This document shows, one piece after another, positions 24,186 through 36,500 of a stretch of 64,000 nucleotides of DNA; the stretch's first letter is position 1, and the number at the start of each line of letters is the position of its first letter. The position numbers and the translations under genes were made by a program. The stretch is from Spirodela intermedia (Eukaryota > Streptophyta > Magnoliopsida > Alismatales > Araceae). The notes under the pieces are model-generated. The model searched no databases. It was given only the letters and a program-made list of their open reading frames with translations, and had not been told where the DNA came from. The stretch lies in the NCBI GenBank assembly GCA_902729315.2, contig LR746269.1, forward strand, positions 4,929,501 through 4,993,500, in the 5' to 3' direction.

Positions 24186-25500
24186 AGAGTCCCCCTCCGG
24201 CCACGAACCTCTCTACATACATACGTGTATGCACACACACACAAACATATGTATAGAGATATATATATCATCTGCAACTCGTGATGACTTGTGAACCTTT
24301 TTCTGAGGTTGGTGCTCTGATCTTTTCTCCGTATGCATGTTCATTCTGCCAGGTTTTCAAGATGTTCTGAGTCCGTTGACGTTGCGCCGTTTGTTTGTAA
24401 GCTTGTGAGGCCTCAATTTACGGTGAATATGGGGTATCTTTTCTCCTGGTTTTGTGGAAAAATGTTTGATTTTTCTCTGCTTTGAACTGAAATCAATCAA
24501 AATTCGAACGAGATGGGAATCAGATCCCAGTTTCATGGGCCGGCCCATTTTAATCACCTATGTAATGATAAAGCCCCTCCGATTTTCCAAGTTTATTGGA
24601 ATTAGCCTCCGAAGATCTCGCGTCAACCGAGTGGATAAGCCATTAGTTTTGACCACGCCACTGGAAGTCACTTCTACGAATTATGGCCATCATTTATTAC
24701 AACACGTAAATGTCAAGTTTACCCTTGACATTATCTGTTTCTCTCTCTCTAAGACAATTGCCGAGTGCTTCCAAGCTTTCTACTATTCACTAGAAGAAGG
24801 AAGAAAAATCGAAAACCATAAATCTAATTTGGTCTTATCAGAATATTGTTGACTATTGACCTATATGGTGGCTGTTGACTGTTGACCATTGACCAGGTCA
24901 GTGGATAGATCGGAGGGCTGGCAGTTCACCGGGTTACAGCTCAGGTCCGACGGTAAGAACTCGGGGGCTATGATAGAATGGACCCAAGTAGTGGGCTGGT
25001 AGCAAAGATGGGCCTAACTGCGGCTCCCGAGATTTAAGCCCTAACCGCTCAGATGGTGGTGGTGGGCGAAGGTTTGATAGCAGCCGGCGATGATACAGGT
25101 GGCGGGGGCGTCGGACGGCGGCAATTCTAGCGGCACTGACGACGGACGGTGGCGATAGAGCTCCGACTGGTAGCACGAGGGCGACGGGGTCCTCACGACC
25201 AACCCAATTGGGGCGTTGGGGTTCTTCACGACCAGAAGCAGGCGACGGAGCCTCACGAAGGTAAATCTCTTCTTCAAATTTTAGTGGTCTGTTGTCTCTA
25301 GGGCGGAGAGACAGGCCTTATATAGGCCTTACATGTGAAATAAGCAAGTAAAATAAAGAGACCCCACTATATTCGAGTTGGACCCTTGCACTGCATCATA
25401 GAAGGTAGTGAAAAATATATTTAGTTATCAACAACCATTTTATTTCATAAAAATACTTTACCTATAGACTATTTTATGAAAATATGAAATTTAAAAAATA
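24186..25500. other. 3' flank of GDPDL copy 2 and GC-rich spacer
   Basis: The first 350 bp are 3'-flank sequence shared with the other copies, including a CA/TA-rich run at 24230-24270. From about 24890 to 25260 there is a GC-rich patch with open minus-strand frames but no recognisable domain. The rest is AT-rich. I support no gene here. Confidence 0.5.
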
Positions 25501-27360
25501 GAGTGTTGGGCAGCAACTAGGAATTCGAGGAAGAGGCGGCGGTGAGATTAGGGATATTGATAATATTTGAGCACAAATTACCTTATTCATGATTTTCTGC
25601 TTTAACAAGGTCAAATATCATAATTAGTTATTATTTATATAGTTATAGAAATTATTTTTTATCGTCCCTTTTTCATTCGGACAGATGAACCACCACCATC
25701 TTCACTTGCCAACTGTTCTTGTGCATTTGTGGCTAATATTATGATCAAAATCTATTAATTAATTAATTAATGGATTAGTTATGTAAACACTATTTAGTGC
25801 AAACACAAATTACTACGTGGAAGGTTCTATCAGGCATTTGAGTCTCTCTAAGTCATTTTTATTTTGGCCATTTTCTCAGTAAAATTTGCAAAACTAATGA
25901 TATTTTTTAAGTGATGTGGAAAGCGGCCGCAGTATAAGATGGAGTGGAAAGCCCGAGCCCAGATGGTACCAGGCCGGGCTTCTCCAGCTCGTGGATATGC
26001 TTACATGGTGGGGACCGCTTGGGCCATGATGTTAACCCAGGTGAATGATTTGACGTTTGAGAACGAGTCGAACCCAGTTATCGTCGCCGCGAGCCTGGGA
26101 CCACCGCAGAAACCCACACGGAGCCACGACTGAGTCACCTGTCAAGTGCGAGCCAGGATTGTTATATTTAATATTGATATTTCGTCATAATTATATGATC
26201 TCGTGGGGTCATATTTTCGTTTATGGGAACACAAACTTTAATGAAGCTTCGCCAGTTGAATCGAATTTATTTTTAGATTCATCGATTAATGACGGGTCCA
26301 GAAAGCTCAAATCTATGAGACGTAATTTGCAAGTAAATGTCGCATTTACTTCGAGATATCAAGATATATCACAAGACTCTAGTTTATGAGACAGAATCCA
26401 CGTCTTCGTACCCACGGAGATATCACTGATTTGACTTTTGTCAACCCAAGACTCTAGTCAACTCGTTGAAGAGTTATTTAGGAGTAAATTCTGGCTCGTT
26501 TTTGTTACTTTTCTAAGTCTTAAGATTAGAAAATTAGTTTTTACAAGCTGCTGATTTTATAATATTATTTTATTATTTAAAAATATGTATAAACCTTTTG
26601 CCGCACCTAGGTCCGCACTCGGAGTGGGACACAGAGTCGTCGGGCGGACCGTCGAACCCGGTCGGAGGCTGTCAGTTTTTCCTTTTTAGTTCGTCAATCT
26701 CTCAGCCTTTATGGGCAGCAACGAACCCCTCAATATCAGATACTTGCAAAAAGGCCCTGAACTCTTTAAAACTGCTCCTGACTACGTTCCCTCATGGTAG
26801 AATGCCCTCATTTCTCTCTCTCTCTCTCTCTCTCTCTCTTAATTTTACTCTTCCCCATCTTGGCTTCTCTCTCTAGATTAAAAAAATGACTACCTCTTGA
26901 TAACCACAGAGAAGCTCTTTTTTCAGGTTTCATGGATAAAGAAATAATATTTTTCCAAAGTTTTCCTTTATTTCTTTGACCTCATCCCATGCCCTTATGG
27001 GGATCGAAGGAAAGAAAGATTGAGAGATGGAGAGTACCTTGATAAGCGGTTATGTTTAAGGGTTTTACAGCGAAAATGCAAGAAGTGAATGGGTTTATTT
27101 GTAACAACCCGGCATGAAAGTGAGTCACCGGTGTTGCGCCGCTGGAAAAATGGTCAACGTAGGCTGATTGCGTTGGACTGCTGAGGATGGTGGTGGGAAG
27201 CCGCGGCCTGCTGTGTCTCTCATGTCCTCCAAGTGCGATTGCAGAGAGTTGATTCCTCTTTACTCCCGGGAAATTCCTTGTGAGATCCTTTAGCTCTGTC
27301 TCTCTCGCTCTATCCTTCTGTCTATCTTGCTCTCTTGTGGTTTGGTGAATTCCGAGAGCA
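25500..27360 (+). promoter_or_regulatory. Upstream repeat unit of GDPDL copy 3
   Basis: This stretch holds diverged versions of the unit modules: GCAGCAACTAGGAATTCG (25511), GATAATATTTGAGCAC (25559), the ATGGTACCAGGCCGGGCTTC module (25963), GCAGAAACCCACACGGAG (26106), CCGCACTCGGAGTGGGAC (26612), a CT run (26814-26840), GGCTTCTCTCTCTAGATTA (26861) and a CTCT-rich leader. It is clearly older and more diverged than the units before copies 1 and 2. Confidence 0.5.
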
Positions 27361-30300
27361 ATGCAAGGGGAGGGATGGGGCTCCCGTCTTCTGTTTCTCG
27401 CTCTCCTTCTTCTCATCCAGCACTCGACTCCAGGAGCCGCCCAGAAGTGGCTGACCTTTGACGGTACTCTCTTCAGTTTTCTCCCTGTGGCCGTCTTTCC
27501 TTTGTGTGCAGTGGTTCCAACCGCTGCGCTCTACGGCTTGAGCCTTTCTGGTTTATGATTTTGAATGGGAAAAGTTTGGAAGGTCCGGCGGTCATGGAGT
27601 TCGTCTCTCTGTCTTAGTTTCTCGATTGTGTAAATAGATCGTGCATAACTTTGTAGATGTTTTGTTGTTTCCGAGTCGTGTATGAGGCGGAATGTGGTCA
27701 TAGGAAGCGCCTTTTCGCTTTATCTGCTTGATGTCGCATCTGGAACCTGAGCACCTCTGGTTGTCTGGCGCTGTATTGTCCCTGTTGTGCAGACATCCTT
27801 GGAGAATTAGCCCATATACACATGAAATTCGAAATTCGTGGCCCCTTGCCGCTTCTGAGGGGCGACGAACGAATATCCTGCTCCTAGGGGATCGGAAAAT
27901 TATTCTTCGGGCCTCTGAATCTTCTTATATTTGGAAAGAAATTGATCCACGTGGTTCCTGATGGATGTTTCTTCTGGTCAACGGGATATCAGCTTAATCT
28001 CAAGATCAAATGGCATTCTTCACATCGGGGAGATACCAAAGAACACTTCTGATCTTCGGACGTTTTCCAGTGTTTATCCCTAAAATTCATGTCGATAACC
28101 TGATTTAATGGTTTTAGTTACGTTGGCTTTGAATGGCCCAACATACTTATATTCTCTGCCATCTTCCGTACTAATCGTCCATCTAGCGAACGCACTTTTG
28201 TGGGTATAGTTTGTTCATTTGACCACATTTTTTATGGATCTCTAGATGCATAATTAAACACCTTGAGTCGATCGTGATTGAGCAGGGGAAAAGAAAACTT
28301 TGAATTAAATAAAAATATAAAAAAGGAGAGAATGATTTTACCCCAACTAGTTGCAAACTCCGTATGAAGTAAAGAATTACCTCAGATGCTAATCCAGATG
28401 GCACATTACCAGGGAGACTTGCGATCCAAACTTTCATGATGTCTTGGAGCTCCGCTCCCACATTCTAATCTTATCTTTATCTTATCAGGCTAAGATTCTT
28501 TTCTTCAAATTTGAAAGATCTAAAATTCATGTCTATTCTGCGGTCATCTTTTATGGTGTGTTTTTGTGAAATATTATAATTCACGTTCTCTATGCTGCAA
28601 TGCAATGCAGGTAAGGAGCCGTTAGTGATAGCCAAAGGAGGCCATTCCGGGTTATATCCCGACTCCAGTTCACAGGGATACGGGAATGCGCAGGAGAAAA
28701 GTTTACCCAGTGCATCGTTGTGGTGTGATGTGCGATTGACGAAAGATGGGATTGGGATCTGTCTCCCTGAGCTCAATATGCACAACTGCACGGATATCTC
28801 TAATTGGTACCCTAATGGTGCTAAGAACTACACGGTGAATGGTGTGCCTCAGAGAGGATGGTTCTCTGTCGACTACAGCTTGGGCGACTTAGACAAGGTT
28901 ACTTGTAAGTGAGATGACTCTGTTGAATCAATTTTTCTGACTTTCGGTGAAGTCGTAATAGGTCCACACCGCACAAATCCCATAGTGAAGGTCCTTTTTT
29001 TTCTTGGAAAAGAAAACAAACACCACTGAGTTTCGAAGTTCTTCATTTCTTTTCGTGGTTCATAATGCAAAGTAATGAAGAACTAATCCAAGTAGTTAAT
29101 ACGAATAGAGGCCGGTCTCGAAAACGGATGCAAATACACAATACAATGCTTTCTCCTTGCTTCTCCTTGTTTTAATCCTTTTTCAGTCGAACATCACCGC
29201 CTTTCTCCTTGTTTCGCAATCAATTGCTTTGCTCTTGTAATAAGAAATCCACCTACGCAAGTTACTCTGTAGATTTTGGATCCCAATTCATCTGAAGAAT
29301 TATGAATTAGGTGCCCAAATGCCATTGCACGTCTCTCTGACGATGTTTCTTCCTTCCTGACCAGTGAACCGATCGATTCTCTCTCGAAGTGACAAATTTG
29401 ATGGATTCTATCAAATCCTCACTGTGGACGACTTGCAGCAACTAAAAAAGCTGCGTCTGTGGTTAAATATTCAGGTATGAGAGTGCGAAAAATCAATTTA
29501 ATTCTTTAGCATTGCCATCTTTATATTCGTCATGTCCCTCCCCTGCTCTTCGTTCGGGAATCTGAGACTGCAGTACACTCTTCTTGTTGAATGCTTTCTA
29601 TTTGCCGTAGTATTGAAGAACCCCGTCGTATCTTGCAGCATGATAAGTTCTACACAGATCATAAGCTCAACATGACGAGCTATCTGCTCAATATTACGAG
29701 GACCTTCGCTGTTGGGTACGTGTCATCGCCGGAGCTGTCTTTCCTGAGACGAGTAGCTCCACGGTTGAATGACTCCAACACGCAGGCTGTCTTTCGTTTC
29801 CTTGAATCAGGCGAGCTGGAGCCATCGACAGGCTAACCTACGGATCCTTGTTGAACAATTTGACCTTTATCAGCACGTTTGCATCCGGAATTATGGTGCC
29901 CAAGAATTACATTTGGCCTGTGAATAAAGATCTTAAACTGGCATCTGCTAGCACATCTGTTGTGCAGGATGCTCGCAAGGCCGGGTTGAAAGTTTTTGCA
30001 GCAGGCTTTGCAAACGACTTTGACTTCGCCTATGACTACAGTTTTGATCCATTGAAGGAATATCTGAATTTCGTGGACAATGGTAATTTCTCAGTCGACG
30101 GCGTTCTGACGGACTCCCCGCTCACTGCATCTGCGGCGATAGGTATGCTGTTTGATTACCTGTTTGGTTCCATGTCTTTCAGATAGTTATGGATGATGCC
30201 TCCCCCCAATGACTGTTAAAGCTTTGCCTCTCAAAAAGATTTCTGACAAGTTATGAAACCCAATCTATGTCAGTTTGATAAAGAGTAAAACCCAGGCAAG

Positions 30301-31638
30301 CATCATCCAGTTTAGGAACAAAGCAGGATTAGGCTGTTAATCCCATGTGGAAACCAGCTGTGAACTCACCCAACCTTCTCAGACAAGATAAAACTTTTCA
30401 GTCCTTCATTTTCTAAGAAGTCATTGGAATGTATTCGAACAACACACAGGCCTGATTGGATCCTATCATTCGTTTTCGGATAATATTTAGGCAATTTAGA
30501 AATCAGTTCAATTCAGAAAAGCAGGAATAAGGTTGTGAACTTTTTTTTTTTTTCAATTCCCAGGTTTAGTTCAGAAACATCAGTCCAAATTGCATTCTTC
30601 CTTCATTTGACCCTGATCATTGTTACCTTGGGCTTACGTAGCATTATTATCTTTTCCTAGTTCTTATGTTCATTAGCCTTTCTCCGTGGTCCTGCAGGTT
30701 GCCTCTCTCATGGAAACCACAGAAGCTCTTCAGAATCTTTAGGGATTCTTAACATAATACACCAGCCACCGGCTGTTCTAAACTCCATTGCTGCCTCAGG
30801 AAACCCCGTCGTGATTTCGTACGGCGGGGCTGGGGGAATGTTCCCGTCCTGCACTGATTTGGCATACAAGAAGGCTGTGGAGGATGGTGCAGACTACATC
30901 GACTGCCCTGTCCAAGTCACCAAAGATGGAGTTTTGGTCTGCCTGCCTGATATAGATATCTTCTCGGGCACCACAATCTCAAATTCTTCCTTCCGTACCC
31001 GGATTTCTACAATCCCGGCGATCAAGAGTACTCCAGGGGCATACCCGGACAACATAAAGTACCTGTTGAACAAAACCAGGGTGGTGGAAAAGTTCAAGGC
31101 AGAGAAGCTCCTGGTCTTCGCCTACCTGTTTCAGAACGAGTTCGTGTCGGTGTCGTGGGACGTGTACAACGACCCGATTGCGGATATCAACCTGTTCGTC
31201 AAGGGGGCGAGAGTCGATGGCCTGATAACCGAGTTTCCGGCGACGGCGGAGGCCTTCAGAAGTAAGGGTTCTTCTGTTCTCGATCTTCACTTGCTGTGCC
31301 GCCCGTAGGAAGATTAGGAGCTGATTCTCACTCTTTGAGGGATTTGAAATTCTCGCAGGGAGCCCTTGTTCGCGGGGTAACAGCACTCTGCCTTATTGGA
31401 AGCCCGTCACGCCTGGCGAGTTGGTGATTATGTCCAGACTGCCGGCGCTGCCGCCGTCGCCGCCCCCCCTGGCCGACAGTGACGTTGTCGAGCCGCCGCT
31501 GCCTTCGGGCCCGATCCGTCCCTCCTCCGTACCTCCTGCATTGGCCCCGGCGGGTCCATCGGCGGCCCTCGCCGCCACCCCTCCTCCGCCGCCGTTGTGC
31601 TCCTGGCGACCACCGTGGTATGCCTCTTCCTCATCTGA
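27361..31638 (+). pseudogene. GDPDL (SHV3-type) copy 3, frameshifted and internally deleted
   Basis: Recognisable exons are 27361-27463 (signal peptide), 28611-28904, 29365-29474, 29639-30142, then one continuous block 30698-31261, and 31359-31638. Relative to copies 1, 2 and 4, one A is missing near 29830 (CATCGACAGGC versus CATCGACAAGGC), which ends the first domain at PSTG. The end of exon 6, intron 6, exon 7, intron 7 and the first part of exon 8 are gone. The join at about 31043 (GGGGCATACCCGG) sits on a shared ATAC and keeps frame but removes about 150 residues of domain 2. A second one-base loss near 31577 shifts the GPI-signal codons. The exon 5/exon 6 region reads straight through without the intron seen in the other copies. 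It is most likely non-functional. Confidence 0.88.
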
Positions 31639-31999
31639 AGAGTTCCCCTGCGGCCGCAAACCTCTATCTATATGTATATATATCCATTTTCTGCAACTCG
31701 TGATCACTTCTTTTTTTCTGAACTTGTTGCTTTGATCTTTCCTCCGTTTGCTTGTCCGTTCTTCCCGGTTGTCAAGATATTCCGGGTCCGTTGACCTTGG
31801 AGCCGTTATTTATAAGCTTGTAAAGCCTCAATTTCCGGTGAAAATGGCGTTTCCTGACTGGACCTTGCCCACACTAGACCAGTTGGAAGGAACTTTTTGG
31901 GGCGGGCCTGATTTGAGAAGCTCAAGCCCATATGGTCCGGGCCCGGCATCCCCAGCCCGTTAATATGTATAACATGAGGTAGATTGGGTCATGACATTC
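31639..31999. repeat. Shortened 3' flank of GDPDL copy 3 and GGGCC module
   Basis: The 3' flank is close to that of copy 4 up to GTGAAAATGGCGTTTCC (31835-31855). It then jumps directly to the GGAAGGAACTTTTTGGGGCG / CCGGGCCCGGCATCCCCAGC module (31885-31965). The stretch that separates these parts after copy 4 (39410-39830) is missing here. Confidence 0.6.
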
Positions 32000-33099
32000 G
32001 CCCGTATGAATGATTTGATCATTGACGACAGGCTGGACAATCAGTCGCTGTTATCGTCAACGTAAGCGTATGACCAATTCAGAACCTCACGCGGAGACAC
32101 GAACAGGTTCCCGATCATGTGAGGACCAATAATTTTTATATTTAGTATTAATACTTGTCATTATAATATGACCTCGTGAGCTCATATTTTTATCGATTGG
32201 GAAAATAAATTTTAAATAATTTTTGCGTCTCCAAACGATTTCGATATATTTTCTTATATTCACAGGTTAATGAAGGGGACAAAAAAGCTAAGAACATAAT
32301 CACCAACCTCTTTTACAAAACAATGTTGCATTTATTTTGAGAGATCAAGATTTATGATAATATTTTCTGAATAATTATGATGTGACAGTAAGTCGATGTC
32401 TTCGTAGCTCCGAGTAAAAATCCAAATAAATTTCCATGGACCACGTATACTTTGGTCAACCCAAAACACGAGTCAACGGCTTGAAAGCTCTTCAAGCCTA
32501 CGTTTTGAGACGTTTTTATTACTTTACTACTTATAACGATTAAAACATATATTTTTCCAAAGTGTGTTGCTTTTATAATATATTGTTGTCGTCATGATCA
32601 TTTAAAAATATGGATAAACTCGTTGTGGTAGGTAGGTACGCGCCCGGAGTGGGCCCATCCGGATGTGGTCAGTCTGACCAGATGAAACGCGGTCGGTCAA
32701 AATCCGATTCAGAGGCCGTCCGGGTTTTTTTACTTCATCAAGGATTCATCCTTTTTGGACTGCAACGAACCCCTCAACATCAGACACTTACAGAAAAGCC
32801 TCGTATTTCAATAAAATTCCCCCTAACTACTTTTTCCGGGGCACATAGGAAAAACATGAACTATTGTGAGAGGATGATTCCCTAACACTAATGCCCCTAT
32901 CTAGAATGCCCACATGCCACTATCTCTCTCTTTCTCTCTCTCAACTTTCTTCCTACCCCTGTTAGCTTCTCTCTCTAGATTAGGCGCAGGCCAATCTAGA
33001 GGAACACAATTTTTTATGTTTCGTAGCCTAAAGCAAAAATATTTCCCAAAGTTAGCTTTCTTTCTTTGACCTCAGTCCGTGCCATTATGTGGTTCGAAT

Positions 33100-33142
<43 letters not shown>

Positions 33143-33454
33143 GGAGAGTGGTTTGTAAATTATTATTTTCATGTGGTATATGGCTGATAGGCGAAATGAA
33201 ATGGGTTTAATCGACAAAAAGGACGAAAGTTAAGTCAGCGGCTTGCGCCGCCGGGAAAAGGATGAACGGAGGCTGATTGCCACCTACGCCGTTAAAGACA
33301 CAGGAAGACTTCTGAGGATGGTGGTAAGAAGTCGCACGGGGAAGAGGGCCAAGGAACCGGTGGAAGGCGGCTGCCGCCGCCTGCTCTGTCTCTTATTTCG
33401 TCCGTATGCAATTGCAGACGATTGATTCCTCGTTGCCTCCGGGAAATTCTTTGC

Positions 33455-33500
<46 letters not shown>

Positions 33501-33529
33501 CTCGTGTGGTCTGCTGAATTCTTGGAGCA
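32000..33529 (+). promoter_or_regulatory. Upstream repeat unit and leader of GDPDL copy 4
   Basis: Unit modules recur: CAGAACCTCACGCGGAGACACG (about 32080), GCGCCCGGAGTGGGCCCATCCGG (32640), CTTCTCTCTCTAGATTAG (32966), a long GA run (33103-33143), and a leader with a (CT)n run (33468-33497) about 35 bp before the ATG. The opposed GA and CT runs are longer here than before copies 1 and 2. Function is inferred from position. Confidence 0.55.
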
Positions 33530-36500
33530 ATGCGAGGCCGGGGATGGGATCCCCATCTTCTGTTTCTCGCTCTCGTTCTTCTGATCCAACATTCGACCCC
33601 AGGGGCCGCGCAGAAGTGGCTGACCTTGGACGGTACTCTCTTCAATTTTCTCCCTGTGGTCGCCTGTCCTTGTGTTCAGCGGTTCGAACTGCTATGCTCT
33701 GCGGCTTGAGTCTTTCTGGTTTATGTTGGAAGGTCCGGCGGTCATGGAGTTCATCTCTCTGCCTTCCTTAGTCGATTACGTAAATAGACGTGCATCTGTA
33801 GATGTTTGTTGTTTTAGAATCGTGTGTGTGGCGGGATGTGGTCATAGGAAGCGCCTTTTCGTTTTATCTACTTGATGTCGCCTCTGGACCCTAGCACCTC
33901 TGGCTGTTTGGCGCTGTATTGTCCATTGTGGTGCATATGACTTAGGTCATATACAGGTGAACTTCGATATTCATAGCCCCTTGCCGCCTCCGAGGCACGA
34001 CGAATGCATATATATTCCTAGAGGATCAGAATGAAAACAGGATAAGAAAAAGTTTCTTAAATGGAATTATCATACATATTCGTGTAGAAAAATAAATAGG
34101 TACACTTAATGTGGTTTTACACTGCCATCTGAATCGTCTTAGATTTGAAACAAATTGTCGATTTTGCTGCTGATGGATATTTCTTCTGGTCAACGGGATA
34201 TCACCTGTATCGCAAAGTTAAAGTCAATTTCTTCACATCGGGGGGACGCGAAATAGCATTTATGATCTTCCTATCTTTTCCAGTAGCTGACCCATGAGTG
34301 TATGTCGATCACCTGATTCACCGGTTTTAACTACGTTGCCATTATATGGCTCAACATACTCATTACTCTGATGTCTTTCCTATTAATTACACATCTTGCG
34401 AAGGCACTTGTGTCGGTATAGTTTCTGCATGTGACCACATTTTTTCTGGATCCCTAGCTTCAGAATTAGTTGCAGACTACATATGAAGTAACCACAGATA
34501 TAGTAAGCACATCATGACCTAGAGTCGGTTATGGTTGAGCAGAGGAAAAGAAAACCTTGAATTAAAGAAAAAGAAAACCTTGAATTAAAGAAAAAGAAAA
34601 AGACAAATGGAGAATTTTTTCACCCCAACTAGTTGCAGACCCCAGATGAAGTAAGCAATTATCCAGTTCATGATGTCTTGGAACTCTGCTCCCAGATTCT
34701 TATCTTATCGTTATCTTATCAGGGTAAGGTTTCTTTCTTCGGAAAACTTAAAGATTTCGAAAATCCATTTTTGTTCCTGCGGTCATTTTGGATAGGATGT
34801 TTATGTGAAATATTACAATTCATATTATCTATGCTGCAATGCAGGTAAGGAGCCGTTAGTGATAGCCAAAGGAGGCCATTCGGGGTTATATCCCGATTCC
34901 AGTCCACCGGCATACGGGACTGCTCAGGCCTTTAGTTTACCCAATGCATCGTTGTGGTGTGATGTGAGATTGACGAAAGATCGATTTGGGATCTGTCTCC
35001 CAGAAATCTTGATGGATAACTGCACGAATATCTACGATATTTACCCTGGTGATGAGAAGAACTACACGGTGAATGGTGTGCTTCAGAGAGGATGGTTCTC
35101 TATCGACTACAACTTTGGCGACTTAGCTGCGGTTTCTTGTAAGTCAGATGACTCTGTTAAAGCAATTTTTCTAACTTGCAGTGACTTAGCACCGGATTGA
35201 CTCTTGTGCCGTTTGGGTCTTGTTTGTCGCCAATATCACTTCTTTTGTTGATGTGTTCTTGTATACAGTAATAACCCGTGGTCAATTGATTATTAGCGTC
35301 ATCAATGAGAGGATTTTAATACAAATAGAGGCTGATCTTGAAAATTGCACGCAATACACTATGCTGGTTTTCATTCTCAGCCCAGTTTCTAAATTTGTAT
35401 AGTATGGGGGGGAGGTTTTCATTTTAACATCACAGTCTTTATCCTTGTTTCCCAATCCATTGATTTGCTCCTGTAATGAGAATTCCGCATACGGATCTTA
35501 TTCAGTAGAGTTTTTATCGCAGTTCATTCGTTAGATTAGGTGTGGAACGCCACTGGATGTCTCTCTGACGAAGTTTCTTCCTTCCTGAGCAGTGAACCGA
35601 TCGATTCTCTCTCGAAGTGACAAATTTGATGGATTCTATCCTATCCTCACTGTGGACGACTTGCAGGGACTACCACAAGTGCCGCGTCTTTGGTTAAATA
35701 TTCAGGTATGAGAGATGGAAAAATCAATCGAATTTTTACCATATGTTTATATCACAATGAAAATTACATATAGTCTGAAACAATAGATATCTTCTCCCCT
35801 GCTCTTCGTATGTGAATCTGAGATTTCAGTAAACTCTTCTTGTTGAACGCTTTCCATTCCCTGTGGCATTGAGGTTCCCCGTCGTATCTTGCAGCACGAT
35901 AAGTTCTACACAGATCATAAGCTCAACATGACGAGCTATTTGCTCAATATTACGAGGACCTTCGCTGTTGACTACGTGTCATCGCCGGAGCTGTTTTTCC
36001 TGAGACGAGTAGCTCCACGGTTGAATGACTCCAACTCGCAGGCTGTCTTTCGTTTCCTTGAATCAGGCGAGGTGGAGCCATCGACAAGGCTAACCTACGG
36101 GTCCTTGTTGAAAAATTTGACCTTTATCAGCACGTTTGCATCCGGAATTATGGTGCCCAAGAATTACATTTGGCCTGTGAATAAAGATCTTAAACTGGCA
36201 TCTGCTAGCACATCTGTTGTGCAGGATGCTCGCAAGGCCGGGTTGAAAGTCTTTGCAGCAGGCTTTGCAAACGACTTTGACTTCGCCTATGACTACAGTT
36301 TTGATCCATTGAAGGAATATCTGAATTTCGTGGACAATGGTAATTTCTCAGTCGACGGCGTTCTGACGGACTCCCCGCTCACTGCATCTGCGGCGATAGG
36401 TATGCTGTTTGATTACCTGTTTGGTTCCATGTCTTTCAAATAGTTATGGATGATGCCTCCCCCCAATGACTGTTAAAGCTTTGCCTCTCAAAACGATTTC

